Origin: Platerodrilus igneus
Taxonomy: Eukaryota; Arthropoda; Insecta; Coleoptera; Lycidae
Reading direction: 5' to 3'
Assembly: GCA_036346225.1 (NCBI GenBank)
Contig: JARFIW010000905.1
Coordinates: 1,315,501 to 1,379,500, forward strand
Length of the DNA stretch: 64,000 nt
Within the stretch, counting starts at the first letter, position 1. Each line of letters opens with the position of its first letter. Shown piece after piece: positions 21,938 to 32,330 of this stretch. A program made the translations under genes and the position numbers. The notes beneath the pieces are model-generated. The model did no database searches. It worked only from the letters and a program-made list of their open reading frames with translations, and had not been told where the DNA came from.

Positions 21938-23332
21938 CTAAAAATCCTGTCCAGGTCTGGTCTCCCTACTCGGTCCTGGTCTTGCTACCATTTCTGCGTA
22001 TGTCCTTGTCGTCTCAACTCTGTCCGTGTTGTTACCTTCCCTGTTTGTAATTGATGTCCCCCTCATGTCCGGTGAACTGTTCTGTCTCGTTGGTCCCGGT
22101 CTAGGTGCAGTTCCCCTACCTACACTGTTGCTCTTATAAAACGTGCATCGCGGTTCCCAATTCTGTCTCTTGTATGTAAAATTATTCCCCCGTCTTGCGT
22201 AGTTGTCGCGTCGTTCAAATCTTACAGCATTAACCCGTCTTTCCCTACTTTCCCTAGGTCGTCCACTGTTAACGTCATCGTACCTTTGCAGGTACTCCAG
22301 AAACATTTCCCTGTCCACAATATTCTGCAACGCTACGTGTTACCTCACCTCAACCTCAAAATGTCGTTATAAGTATTTAATAATCTGTCGGTCCGTCAGT
22401 GGTGAATTAAGTTGTTTAGCTATGCTATACTTTCGTATAGCATATTGCTCCCTACTTCCTGAAAATTCCCCTTTAAATTTACCTGTGATCAAATCGTCTC
22501 GTACCTGGTCCTGTCTATGGTCACTCCAGTAATGTTTCAAAAACCTGTCCTCAAAGTCAGTGTAAGTGTCAATTTCTTGTCCAATTAAATTGTACCAAGC
22601 TTCAGCATGGTCTTTTAGTAAAGCTTTCACGACATTTAGTTTCGCCTGTTCATCATACAAATTATTTATTAAACCTCTAATGTTATTAATGAATATCTGA
22701 GGGTTAACTCTACTATCCCCATAAAAATTCATTTGTTGCTCTAACGACACATTACCTGTTGCAAATCTTGGACCATCCCCCATTAAAGTTGCTACATTCT
22801 GTTTAATCCCTGTCACTTCTCTCTCTACCCGACCTAACTGATTCTTACATGAGTCCGTTACCTCAGTCATTTTTGCATTAATCTCGTCCTCACAGAAAAT
22901 CCTTACATCTGTCTTTAATTGTCCCATTTCCAGATTTAAACCTCTAATATCACGCTCATTTTTATCTACCCTATTTTCAACTTCCCCCATTTTTACCGTC
23001 AAACTATTTTTAAAATCTGAATATTCTTAGGTCGAATTATCAATTTTCTGACTAATTTGCTCAAACTTTCGATTCGATTCAACACTCATTTGCTCCACTC
23101 TTTTCTTTTATTCTTCACCCATTTCTCTAATCTCTTCAAACTTCCTATTAGATTCCTCATTCATCCCCTCTAGCATTCTCAAAATTAATTCATTGCCAGC
23201 TTCTTCCGATTCCGTTTTTGACTGATCCGTACTTCCTCCTGCTTCCTCCATCTTTCCTGATTTCTCAAACAAGGCACTATCGTCACTTACAATTTCCACT
23301 CCTTGGCTCCTTAACCACTCCTTTCTCTGCAT
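21938..23332 (-). pseudogene. gag: gag of element D, frameshifted
   Basis: The start MQRKEWLRSQGVEIVSDD (23332) matches B; an upstream in-frame Met at 23353 is not conserved. The coiled-coil-like N-terminal part breaks near 23108. The core frame 23002-22367 contains GDSRVNPQIFINNIRGL, AEAWYNLIGQEIDTYTDF and DDLITGKFKGEFSGSREQYA. The frame changes near 22340 into the Arg/Asn-rich tail, which ends TYAEMVARPGPSRE...DF. There is no CCHC knuckle. Gag is the structural protein of the particle. Confidence 0.8.
22421..22444 (-). other. GNRA-tetraloop hairpin inside gag of D
   Basis: The coding strand has TATGCTATAC and GTATAGCATA forming a perfect 10-bp stem around GAAA. It is homologous to the B hairpin, whose loop is GCAA. 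Confidence 0.65.
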
Positions 23333-23448
23333 ACGTTCAGATCTCTCCCACACACACTCAAAATAATCTTAAGTTTATACAAAACAACAGACTCTCTCTC
23401 TCAGATCGCCAGTTTCCTGGAATAAAATTGCTAAAATTCTACCTGGAG

Positions 23449-23473
23449 CTCGAGCCTCACGTTTGGGTCGCCA
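23449..23473 (-). other. Primer-binding site of element D (tRNA-Lys-like)
   Basis: After the LTR end CACGGCA and spacer ATTTA the coding strand reads TGGCGACCCAAACGTGAGGC then TCGAG, an extended near-match to a tRNA-Lys(CUU)-type 3' half. The leader that follows (AGGAAACTGGCGATCTGAGA) is shared with B. Confidence 0.6.
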
Positions 23474-23478
23474 TAAAT

Positions 23479-25372
23479 TGCCGTGTAAGTTCGCTCTGGC
23501 CCTCAGTAGATTTGAAAATTATCAATTTTCAAAAAACGAAAATTTCACAAAATAGAAAATATTCAAAAAAAAAATTCTTACACGGATTCCTGCTTCATCA
23601 CATTAATTGATTTTTTCAGCAGCTTCCCTGGGTAGCTCAGCTGTGCTTACTCTTGGATACCTAAATTTACTATCATTCTCTGTACCGTTCGCACACCATT
23701 CAATAAAACCACAAAATAATACAACAATCATACAATATTTATTTACCACTATTTACAAATAATAATTCAAGATTATGTACATTTCGGTGCTCAAGTTACA
23801 CCTCCATAAATAATATCTTTGTAAAGTTCTTGTTTTTAAACTGAAATATCAAACACATTTAATGTAACAAGAGTAAATGGGCCCTAAATAATACCTTATT
23901 TATATTTTTTCTAATTATTACACTCTGGAGTATGGTGAGCTCATGATAACCCAGTTTATGAATGTATGCTTCCTACTTTGCATACTCTTACTACAAACAC
24001 AAAAAAACCCATGTACTCTTAACAATAAAATTTTAAATTTATGAGGAACGTTAATAAAGTTTACGTACACCTTTAGATTTATATTCACATACCATAATAA
24101 AAGTTAGTTATACGTATTCTTTTAAATACGCAAAATAACGAAAAATACCATCAAAGTTCACTCTCACAAATAATTTTCACAGTTTATAAAAAACAGCAAA
24201 TTCTAATGTTTTACCTGGAAAAACTTGAAGATTTCAACTCCGTTGACCATGTATTATGTTCCTAAACCCTCGGTCTAGTGATTATGCGCTGCTTGCCGCC
24301 TCCAGATATTTATAGATAAACACTATCTAAGTTGTGCTGCATGTTACTCATTCAAGATCCATCTCCATATGCAAATCCATGTATATTACACTTCTTTGTT
24401 ATTGCATAATTTAATTTATGTTGCGAGCTTGTTAAAGTATACGTTGGACCTTAATTAAATATAAATAAACTCGACACTATCCGCGTTTCAAAGTGTAAGG
24501 CCACAACAATCTAATACTGTACTATTTAATTTATAAGTTTTAATACTTACAAGCTCGTTAGTAGATTTTTGTACGTCTTAAGCGATGCAAATTAAAGAAG
24601 TCAAAGGGAAACTTACTAACTCCCCTTTCATATTTATACGGTTTAAATGTAACCTCTCCAGACCCTCTTAACACGAAAAATTTAATTGAACTAACTCTTT
24701 TTTCAAATTTTGATATAACCGTTTTTAAACTCCCCAAAATTTAGCTCGTCGCAACGCTATTTTCCGAAAAACCCGCATTCATCTGTCCCGTGCTCGTCTG
24801 TTGTAAAACTAACTATTTCGACCAATGATACCTTTCAGTGACGTCTTAAAACCCCGCCTGTATTAACTCTATTCCTCTCTTATGCATATTGGATGTTTCC
24901 TTCTAACCTTGTTTGAGTGGTAGAAAATCGATATTACCGTCCGCGTGCTATCTACTCCACGTGGAGTTGTATACGTGCCCACCGAAGTGAATGCTATTAT
25001 GCCTGTTTCATTCTGAAGCATATCAATGATTGTTCATCCCTTCTGCGCATATATTCGACGTCTATTTGTTTGTTAGTAAAGCTTTTCGCCTTGGAATTAT
25101 CGATTTTTTATGCTTTTATGCTCTTTCTGACGTTATAACCCTTTGAATTAAACTGAAATAAATTAATTAATAATTTCTATTGGCTTATACAATTTATTTT
25201 CTTTACGAACCTACGAATTTTTAATCCTTAATTATAAAATTATGGTAATACTTGATACTTTAAATAAAATAAATGAAATAAATTTCGCACGTAAATTATG
25301 GTTGCTTCCTCTATACAGGGTGTTTGAAATTGCATTGTTTATACCCAAATGTAACCCTTTAAATCCACTACA
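23479..25372 (-). repeat. 5' LTR of element D (~1.89 kb)
   Basis: Homologous to 15688-17760. It begins TGTAGTGGATT and ends ACACGGCA on the minus strand. It lacks ~180 bases at about 25047, a deletion that must postdate insertion because both LTRs are made from one template. Confidence 0.85.
24307..24314 (-). promoter_or_regulatory. TATA box in the 5' LTR of D
   Basis: TATAAATA on the minus strand, with GGAGGCGGCAAGCAGCGCAT at the start-site distance in both LTRs. It would drive the genomic RNA of D. Confidence 0.5.
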
Positions 25373-25379
25373 ATATATA

Positions 25380-25433
<54 letters not shown>
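25373..25433. repeat. (AT)n microsatellite
   Basis: AT dinucleotides with one CT step, bordering the right end of element D. Confidence 0.95.
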
Positions 25434-25436
<3 letters not shown>

Positions 25437-25579
25437 AATAAGTTGAGGACCATAATGTGTTCGTGTTTAATATTACATCTTTGCTACTCCTGTTCTGATG
25501 AGCCCCAATAAAGGCGAAACGCGTCGACAGGATGCCCTTGTGGCTAATATTGAGTCACTTGCCATTAAATTTCATTCTT

Positions 25580-25581
<2 letters not shown>
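25434..25581 (+). mobile_element. Small hammerhead-bearing unit between two AT tracts
   Basis: About 148 bases of unique sequence isolated between AT microsatellites, with short inverted ends (AAAGAAT near 25434, ATTCTTT near 25573). It carries a complete hammerhead motif. The size and setting resemble a monomer of a metazoan retrozyme or a piece of a Penelope-like terminal repeat, both known to carry such ribozymes. No protein is encoded. Confidence 0.5.
25489..25531 (+). ncRNA. Hammerhead self-cleaving ribozyme (type I, minimal stem III)
   Basis: All core elements are present in order. Stem I strand CCUGUU (25489-25494); CUGAUGA (25495-25501); stem II GCC/GGC (25502-25504 with 25513-25515) around CCAAUAAA; GAAA (25516-25519); palindromic ACGCGU (25519-25524) as a minimal stem III; predicted cleavage after C25525; stem I strand GACAGG (25526-25531). 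Stem I has five Watson-Crick pairs and one U-G pair. Hammerheads with an ACGCGU stem III are known from Penelope-like elements and are thought to work as dimers. No second copy was seen. Confidence 0.88.

Positions 25582-25647
<66 letters not shown>
25582..25647. repeat. (AT)n microsatellite
   Basis: AT dinucleotides with one phase break (ATTATA), on the right of the hammerhead unit. Confidence 0.95.
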
Positions 25648-25649
<2 letters not shown>

Positions 25650-26124
25650 TTATGATTGTTAAATTACGTTATTATTAAAATATATATGTTACGACTATTT
25701 GACTATTTGACTCTCTTTTACAATGCCGCTTGCGGGTATTGCTTTATTTGAAACTTTTACTTTTCTTTTGTTTACGCCCACGCACATACACACAAGCTGT
25801 GACCCGCCTATATCTTTAGGAGCCACAAATTATTGCTGTGGCTTGAGTACAGCCAAATTGTATTAATGACGATTCAATAAAAAATATAAAATCACTATCT
25901 TACCTAATAGTTTTTCTTGCCTGGCCAGTTCAGCGGATAACTTGTTGTGGATTTGATTAAAAGAAATGAAACACGGTAATTTCATGAAAAATTTATGAAT
26001 AGTTTTCTATGTATTTAAAAACATCATTCCTTTACACACATTATCTAAAGAATCTCTTACATTCAATATAAACAATTTACAGCTTAAAATGAGGCAGAAA
26101 TTTTTATCTACTGATTACTGTTCA
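25648..26124. other. Unannotated AT-rich sequence
   Basis: No coding or repeat identity is apparent. It contains a tandem TGACTATT and a CA-rich patch (GCACATACACACA near 25784), and leads into the P1 repeat unit. Confidence 0.4.
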
Positions 26125-26457
26125 AAATTTTTTATTAATACTGTAAATTTTGTAAATAATTATAATACTAAAGTTTACTACTGAATTAGGCACATTTGTA
26201 AATATTAAATGAATTAATATTGAACTGTTGTTTGTAACACAAGTAGCCTCGGTATTCGATTAATTAAACTCGAACGCATTAACCTTTTGACACCGCATCT
26301 TCTAAGATACATCAATTGCTGTATTTGTATAATTTGTTACACTTAACCGCTTGGCCTTTTTAATTAATTATTAAGGTTCAATCGGGCAAATTTTGGTACT
26401 TTTCTAGCAAGTTAAAAACACTTACCGTTTGTTGCCTAACCAATTATCATTCTAATG

Positions 26458-26645
26458 CCCCAAGGAAGAAATAAAAAAAGGATGAACCAAAAATTGGAAC
26501 AGACATACGAAGCACTTGGTAACGGCACTCTACGGAAAAGACACAATTGCGTTCGTAAAGAGGGGCATTGAAGTGTTACCAACTTTTGCGTCTCTTACGG
26601 GATTGAGTTATTCAAATTGGCTGATGTCATATTTAATTAGAATAA
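26458..26645 (+). pseudogene. Short Lys-rich frame of P1, possible helix-turn-helix remnant
   Basis: Starts ATGCCCCAAGGAAGAAATAA. It corresponds to a 61-residue frame in copy 2 (52760-52945, MPQGRKKKGMNQKLKQTYEA). The KQTYEALGNGTLRKKH segment is reminiscent of HTH motifs in pogo/Pipsqueak-like proteins, but the match is weak. This copy has a frameshift. Function unknown. Confidence 0.3.
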
Positions 26646-27419
26646 GAAACGTCGTTACTCAAAAAAACACTTGTTCTCATCATTCCCGAAGAGCGATAAA
26701 ATTCCCTGGGGGATATCTTAACGCATTTATGCATGTCAAAACTTTTTTATACTTACAATGTACATGATAATTTATAATACGTCTTGCGCCGAATTTATGC
26801 TACGAAAGGAATTCCTTTCTTCTTTACAAGATACGATAGATTCAATAGATATAATAGACAAAACTTGAATATCCAGTAAATGAAAAGGATATTAGAAATT
26901 AATTCACTCAACACGTATCAAATTTTCGTTGTGGTACTTTTACATACATTTTCTGTTTCTTGGTGAAACAGTATGTCAATGTTAAGACTATTAGCTAGTT
27001 TACAAAGTGTATCCAATTGAATAGGTGATAGATAACTATTGTACCAAGATAGAGATGCGTCTCTTAAACATGAGGTCAGCAAAAATAAGTTTAACAGATA
27101 TATTGCAGTGTTTTAGGATTGTAATTGCTTGCAGTGCATCTTACATTTAATTTATAAGAATTAGCAACCAATTTTGGGACAGTTAATAATTAGTAAATAT
27201 GTATAAAGCACTAGTAAATTGTATGTATACTCAAAGACACACTGCTTAAAATTCCCATACTTTAAATTTGATTTGCAATGTGTCCTTCAAAATACACTGC
27301 CTGGAAAACAGCTGCTTTAATTTTAATTTTAAAATGTATCTCTTAAGACACACTACAAAATGTCGATTGGTTAATAAATTGTAAAAAAAATTTCAAAAAT
27401 AGATGTAATTCTTTATATA

Positions 27420-28382
27420 TTGAAAATTCACATTTTCGTTTTAAGACTTTTATATTTCTTTCCAAAATTTAGCAGCAGGACTCAACCAATGATCAAGAAA
27501 GTTTTATTTCTTACTTCATCATTGCATAACCGTAACAACAGCTCTTATCTGTCAAGTTATAATCATTTATTTAGTCCTAACTCAACTCAAATTAATCTAT
27601 ATTCAGCCGAAGATCAAACAAGATATGTAACCTTTCAGATTCAAAATTCTGATGAAAATATTGAGCTTATATTTGATCCAGTTCCTATAACCTTTGTGAA
27701 GGTAGATTCTGCCGATAAGATTTTAGAATCATCTTGTTATACCAATTTGACACCCATTAATCTTTCTCCTAATTAACAACTCTCTAATTGTAATGAAATA
27801 TATTATTTACCGTCGCATATTCAAAATAACGACGCAAATAGTTCAGAAATAATTCTTGAAAATTCTAAACTTCCTAAAGTGGTACAGATTACGTATTTGC
27901 CCACAGAGATACCATACATAAGAGTTGTGCCGAAAATCTCGCAAGAAATAAATGCTTATATCGTTTCCTACAGAAGTATCAGAAACATTTATGGTTACAA
28001 CGCTAGTGAAGGAAACGTCTTCAACGCGAGAATCTCAAGTTCGTTTAAAATCTATAACACAGAAAATAATAACAAGGTACAAAAGAAGAATAACTAATTA
28101 GGAATAAATACTAAACTATCTAAAAGGTATAAATCGTTTGACCAAGAAGCACCAACTGTAGTGACTAATTTAAGAAAATCAGGAAAAGGTAAAAGAAAAC
28201 AGTATTCTGAAAACAGTATAAGCAAAAGGAAGAAATTGAATAGCAAACGAGTAAAAAAGAAAAAGAAACAAATATACAATGGACTGTTACCGAAAACATA
28301 TATAGTTTACTTAGTAGAAAGCAACGATTCAGAAAACTTTTCTTTGGTTAATTATATGAAAACCCTGTTGCAGTATTTTTAA
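27420..28382 (+). pseudogene. Broken reading frames upstream of the P1 transposase
   Basis: Three frames (27420-27776, 27879-28097, 28161-28382) follow one another in the transposase direction with small gaps, and recur in copy 2 from 53722. A TTTCTTTCCAAAATTTAG/CAGCAGG sequence near 27470 looks like a 3' splice site, so this may be an exon. The last frame is Lys/Arg-rich (KGKRKQYSENSISKRKKL), a possible nuclear-localisation segment. No known domain is recognised; it may be the N-terminal part of the transposase or a second protein. Confidence 0.45.
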
Positions 28383-28585
28383 AAATTCTTCACTGATCAC
28401 TCGTTTAGTTAATTATAGACAGTACAAATTCATACTTTGCCAAAGAGAGAGCTAAATAATTAGCTATCAATCGACATCACCTAAATGACTTTTTAGCTAT
28501 TGAATAATTAATGAATATAATAAAATTACCACCATATAGATTATTGATTAAAGGATTTATGTATACATATAATTAATAGTACTAT

Positions 28586-29815
28586 GCCTTTTAAATGGTC
28601 TCAACTTAACCGAAAATACATTCATTTCAATACCATTTTAAAGATGAGTGTACCAATAGATATCTTAAAGTTAGACCTCTGTTAGATTACCTGAGGAAAA
28701 AAATTTCAGAAATTAAAAATGAAAGAATACGATCAATTGATGAAATTATAGTGCCATATAAAAGAACCAAAGCACGCTTCAGGAAACAATATATTAAGAA
28801 CAAACCTAAAAACTGGGCTTATAAAGTTTTGTTAAATCTGCATGTTCTGGAGTCGTTTATGATTTTGTTTTGTACTGTAGTGGAAAATATCTTTTGGGAA
28901 GAAAGATTTGCAGAATTTGAAAATAATTTAGATTTTGGAGTTAAAACGGTTATTGTATTATGTAAAAATCTGCCAAATCTTCTTCTTACGCAAATCTACT
29001 TCGGACTAAACGATCAAACAGACTTAGAAATTTCGTCCTGTTATCAAATAAACCCTTAAAAAAGAAAGGCAGATGAGCATTTGCACAAAAAGTAGATGAT
29101 ATAAGTAAAAGATGTGTTGTAAAATGGCTGGAATCTAAGTCTGCTATTCTGACCAGTTCATTTGTTTCTGGATACCCTGTTGCCACGACTAAAATGTGTT
29201 TTCTAGATTTAAAGTAAAAGGTTAACATTGATTGTCCCAATATTGTCAAGCAATATAATTCACATATGGTAGGTGTTGATTTGTCTGATATGTTAATAAC
29301 CTTTACAGAACAGGATTTAAAATTCATAGCTGGTACATGACAATATTCTCCTAGATTATCGACTTCACTGTAAATAATGATAAGGTTTTGAGTCGTTGTG
29401 ACAAAAAGCTTCTCAAAATGTCAGATGAAGTTACTTTCATAAAGTAGCAATTAGAAGATGGTCTTAATGAAGAAAATGCAATCTACATAGCACAAAAAAA
29501 TTTAGAAGATTAATTGCAATTGCGCTACTAAAAAAGCGAAAGAAGTGAGACATCTAACCACTCAACAAAAACCCACAAAAATTAACACAACGTTTAAAAT
29601 TAGACCTTTATATAAAACTAGAAACGACCAAATTTAACACAATCTCATTTTTTCTTTTAAAGGTAGTTGTAAATTTTGTTCTACTGGTCAAACTTCTTCC
29701 AAGTATCAAAAGTGTGATATCTGATTGCGTCTTTTGGAAATAGAAATTGTTTCTATGACTTTCATAATAAATAGTTTTGCGTTTCCAAACTCTTTTAATA
29801 TATTTTATATCCTGC
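28586..29815 (+). pseudogene. piggyBac-family transposase remnant (P1, copy 1)
   Basis: DDE_Tnp_1_7-type sequence is read in pieces: LKVRPLLDYLRKKISE and IRSIDEIIVPYKRTKARFRK with YIKNKPKNWAYKV (about 28665-28830), then VSGYPVATTKM. VKQYNSHMVGVDLSDML follows at about 29245-29300, and a C-terminal Cys-rich zinc domain (CKFCSTGQTSSKYQKCD, about 29660-29720) ending near NCFYDFHNK. Stops and frameshifts occur throughout, so it is inactive. The Cys-rich domain is lost from copy 2. Confidence 0.85.
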
Positions 29816-30677
29816 TTCATAGTGTAGCCTAAATGTAAAAATTTTGTTTTTATTTGGTTGTATTTTATTATTATTATGTTTCATGCAACGTACATCTTCA
29901 GAAACATCTGCCAGTAATAATAAAATCCTGGTATTGGTACCAAGTGCATTTCAGAGCAGTCTAATTTTCATACTCGCACATCAAAGGAAATTGTAACATT
30001 TCATTTAACCTAGACCTAGTCATGTTACAACGTGCTTCGCACTTTATAAGACATTCCTGTTTTTCTTATTCCAGAAACACATTGTATTACATCTTGGAAT
30101 TAAGTTTGATTCTGAATATATATTTACATTTACTCTGATACTAGAAAATAAAACTAGACACAGAAATTATTATATTTATTCACAATTTTCTGCTTTTGTT
30201 TATGTTATATAAATGAATACGTATTCAAGTAATTTTTTAATTGGTTGATTTCTTTAAGCATGCCTTTCAAAACACAACTGGTGTGGATCTGAATTCATTT
30301 TAAGAATGTCTTTTATTCATTCCATTGATAACCTCTTCTTTTAGTTTGGTTATCTGCGACATTCGTGTAACATTCGTCTTTTAATATTTGACTGTATGCT
30401 GGTGCAGTAGGCGACAATGTTACCATATCTATAAATCGCCATGAGGTCACTTATGGAACGTATTTTCTATTTAAACTTATAACGTTTTGCTAAAAACAAT
30501 GTTATAGGCGTTTTACCTAAGACGCAAGATGTAGCCATACATATTCAAACTCGTCCCGTAAATTAAGGGTAGTAAGATATTAACTGATAAATTGTTGTTT
30601 GTTTCGTCGAACCATGTTTCTTATAATTTAGTAACACAATTGATTTTTGCAGGGCTTTAATTTTAGCGCAAGTATAT

Positions 30678-32330
30678 CACCAACAGCAACTTCAAATATA
30701 TACTTCAAATAAAATTTCAAATTCAACTTTACTTCAAATATATCTTTAACTCTATCTTGACTTCAAATTCAACAACGACGCCTATTTCTTCAGCTATTTC
30801 TATATAAATTTCTATCTGCGATCATGTCTTGACTTTATCTTTTACCTTAAATATCGTCGCTTGCTTCATAAATTTCTCCCGACGGTTTATATAAAAAGTA
30901 CTATGAAATATCACAATTTTACCTACATAATATAAAATATCTGGATGCCGGGGTTTTTTCCTTGATGGAATCCAATTATCTATAACTGTAGTATTTGACG
31001 GACACGATGTTTATCTATTTACCAAGTTGAAGACATCGCCAGATGTTACTTTATGGTGGACGAGTCGTTTGACACCTGCTAAACGTTTTCTATATAATGC
31101 CATGTGAACCCCGTAGAAAATTAAAATATAGGTAACATCTAAAATAGTTACGTAGTCCAGCTATGGGTTTTACTATAATTTCTTTTATTGAAAATGATAG
31201 TGCATAAGCATTATAACCTAACTTTTAACACGTATCTAAATTATCCATTTGAGTATTCATGTGATTTTTGTCTTCTGCTTATCTTCGCTTTAAGTAAAAT
31301 ATGCTCTTAAATATTTTTTTACTGCTTATAACCTAACAAGAATTTCATGAAATTTTATGGTTTACAGACAAATAAGTTGAAATTGAAACAGAACTATTTT
31401 ATTGTCTTTACAAAGAGTTTTGTGAAAATGCTTATAAAAACATTTTATTAAGACTGTGATTTCCTGATTATTGATCGCTTTTATGGAGATAATTGTTGAT
31501 ATATTAATAACCAAAATTTCAATATACAGGTTTAGTATTTTTCTTGCTCCAACTTAAGTTTGATTTCTATTCTTTTATTGCCAGGTGAAAAAAGAAAAGG
31601 AAGTAATCATACCTAGAGATGCTTAAGAGCTTTTTCTGTAAATAACTCCTTCCCTTTTGCAAACTCCGCAGCCCTTAAAGGCCGATGCTTACTCCGCCAG
31701 AGTACATTTATTTTTTATTCTGTAGTACACCTACCCTTTATATCTCATTGAAAAAGGAGACTGTGCAAAATATAATTAATGTTATTACATTTCCTTTGAC
31801 TGAACCACTTCCGATGGTAAATAGCGGTCAACAGTCGATGATAACAAATAAAGAAATACCGCTTAGACTTGGATTTTTGGCTGTTCCAATTTTTATTTTA
31901 TACACTTTAAAAAGTTACTTATTTGTTACTCATTTTTAACAGCATTTTCCGAGTTTAAAAACAAACAACAGAATTTCTACAGTAAAAGTAGATATATTGT
32001 AAAACGTTAACTTTAGTGGCATGATTAACAGATGACAAGTTATATGTGTTGTCTGTTATGTTGAAAATACAAGTACAACTGTGTAAACATGTGTTACCAT
32101 AATTGTAGTTCGGAAAGAAATATCAGAGGTTTTACTTATGAAATTGTGAATTACTATATCATTTTATAGGGGGTACGTCACAAAATGTAAAAATAATAAG
32201 CGAATGGTTAACAAATAAAATTTTGTACAATTTACCCTAGTGCCAGCTAATGACTTCTACTGGCTCAATGAGGTGACTTGCTTGACTATTGGCTCGCTAG
32301 TAAACGGTCAGGGGTAAGAGGAGCGGTTAA
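30678..32330. other. Unannotated AT-rich stretch
   Basis: A short ACTTCAAAT-rich reiteration occurs at about 30690-30775. After that the sequence is AT-rich without a convincing reading frame; 31685-31939 is open but featureless. Nothing else recognised. Confidence 0.4.

Larger units (their letters stand above)
15688..25372 (-). mobile_element. Gypsy-type LTR retrotransposon D, near full length, inactivated
   Basis: LTRs at 15688-17760 and 23479-25372 flank gag, protease, RT, RNase H and integrase in the normal Ty3/Gypsy order on the minus strand. Both outer ends lie in AT microsatellite. There is no env-like frame after integrase. The LTRs differ at many positions, and the 5' (right) LTR lacks about 180 bases present in the left one, so the element is older than B. 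Pol has several frameshifts, a nonsense codon and a SINE insertion. D is the only copy here that retains the YVDD box and an integrase. Confidence 0.9.
26125..30677 (+). mobile_element. piggyBac-type element P1, copy 1
   Basis: Homologous over its whole length to 52354-54886 plus 61103-63088, which defines the unit as about 4.55 kb. It encodes a decayed piggyBac transposase on the plus strand. Terminal inverted repeats are not clear at the homology edges. A piggyBac-like start TTAACCTTTTGACACCGC lies ~150 bases inside, at 26279 (also in copy 2), so the repeated unit may be a segment larger than the transposon. Confidence 0.75.

Noticed and set aside
31685..31939. 84-residue open frame
   Set aside because: No homology, no conserved counterpart and AT-rich composition like its surroundings.
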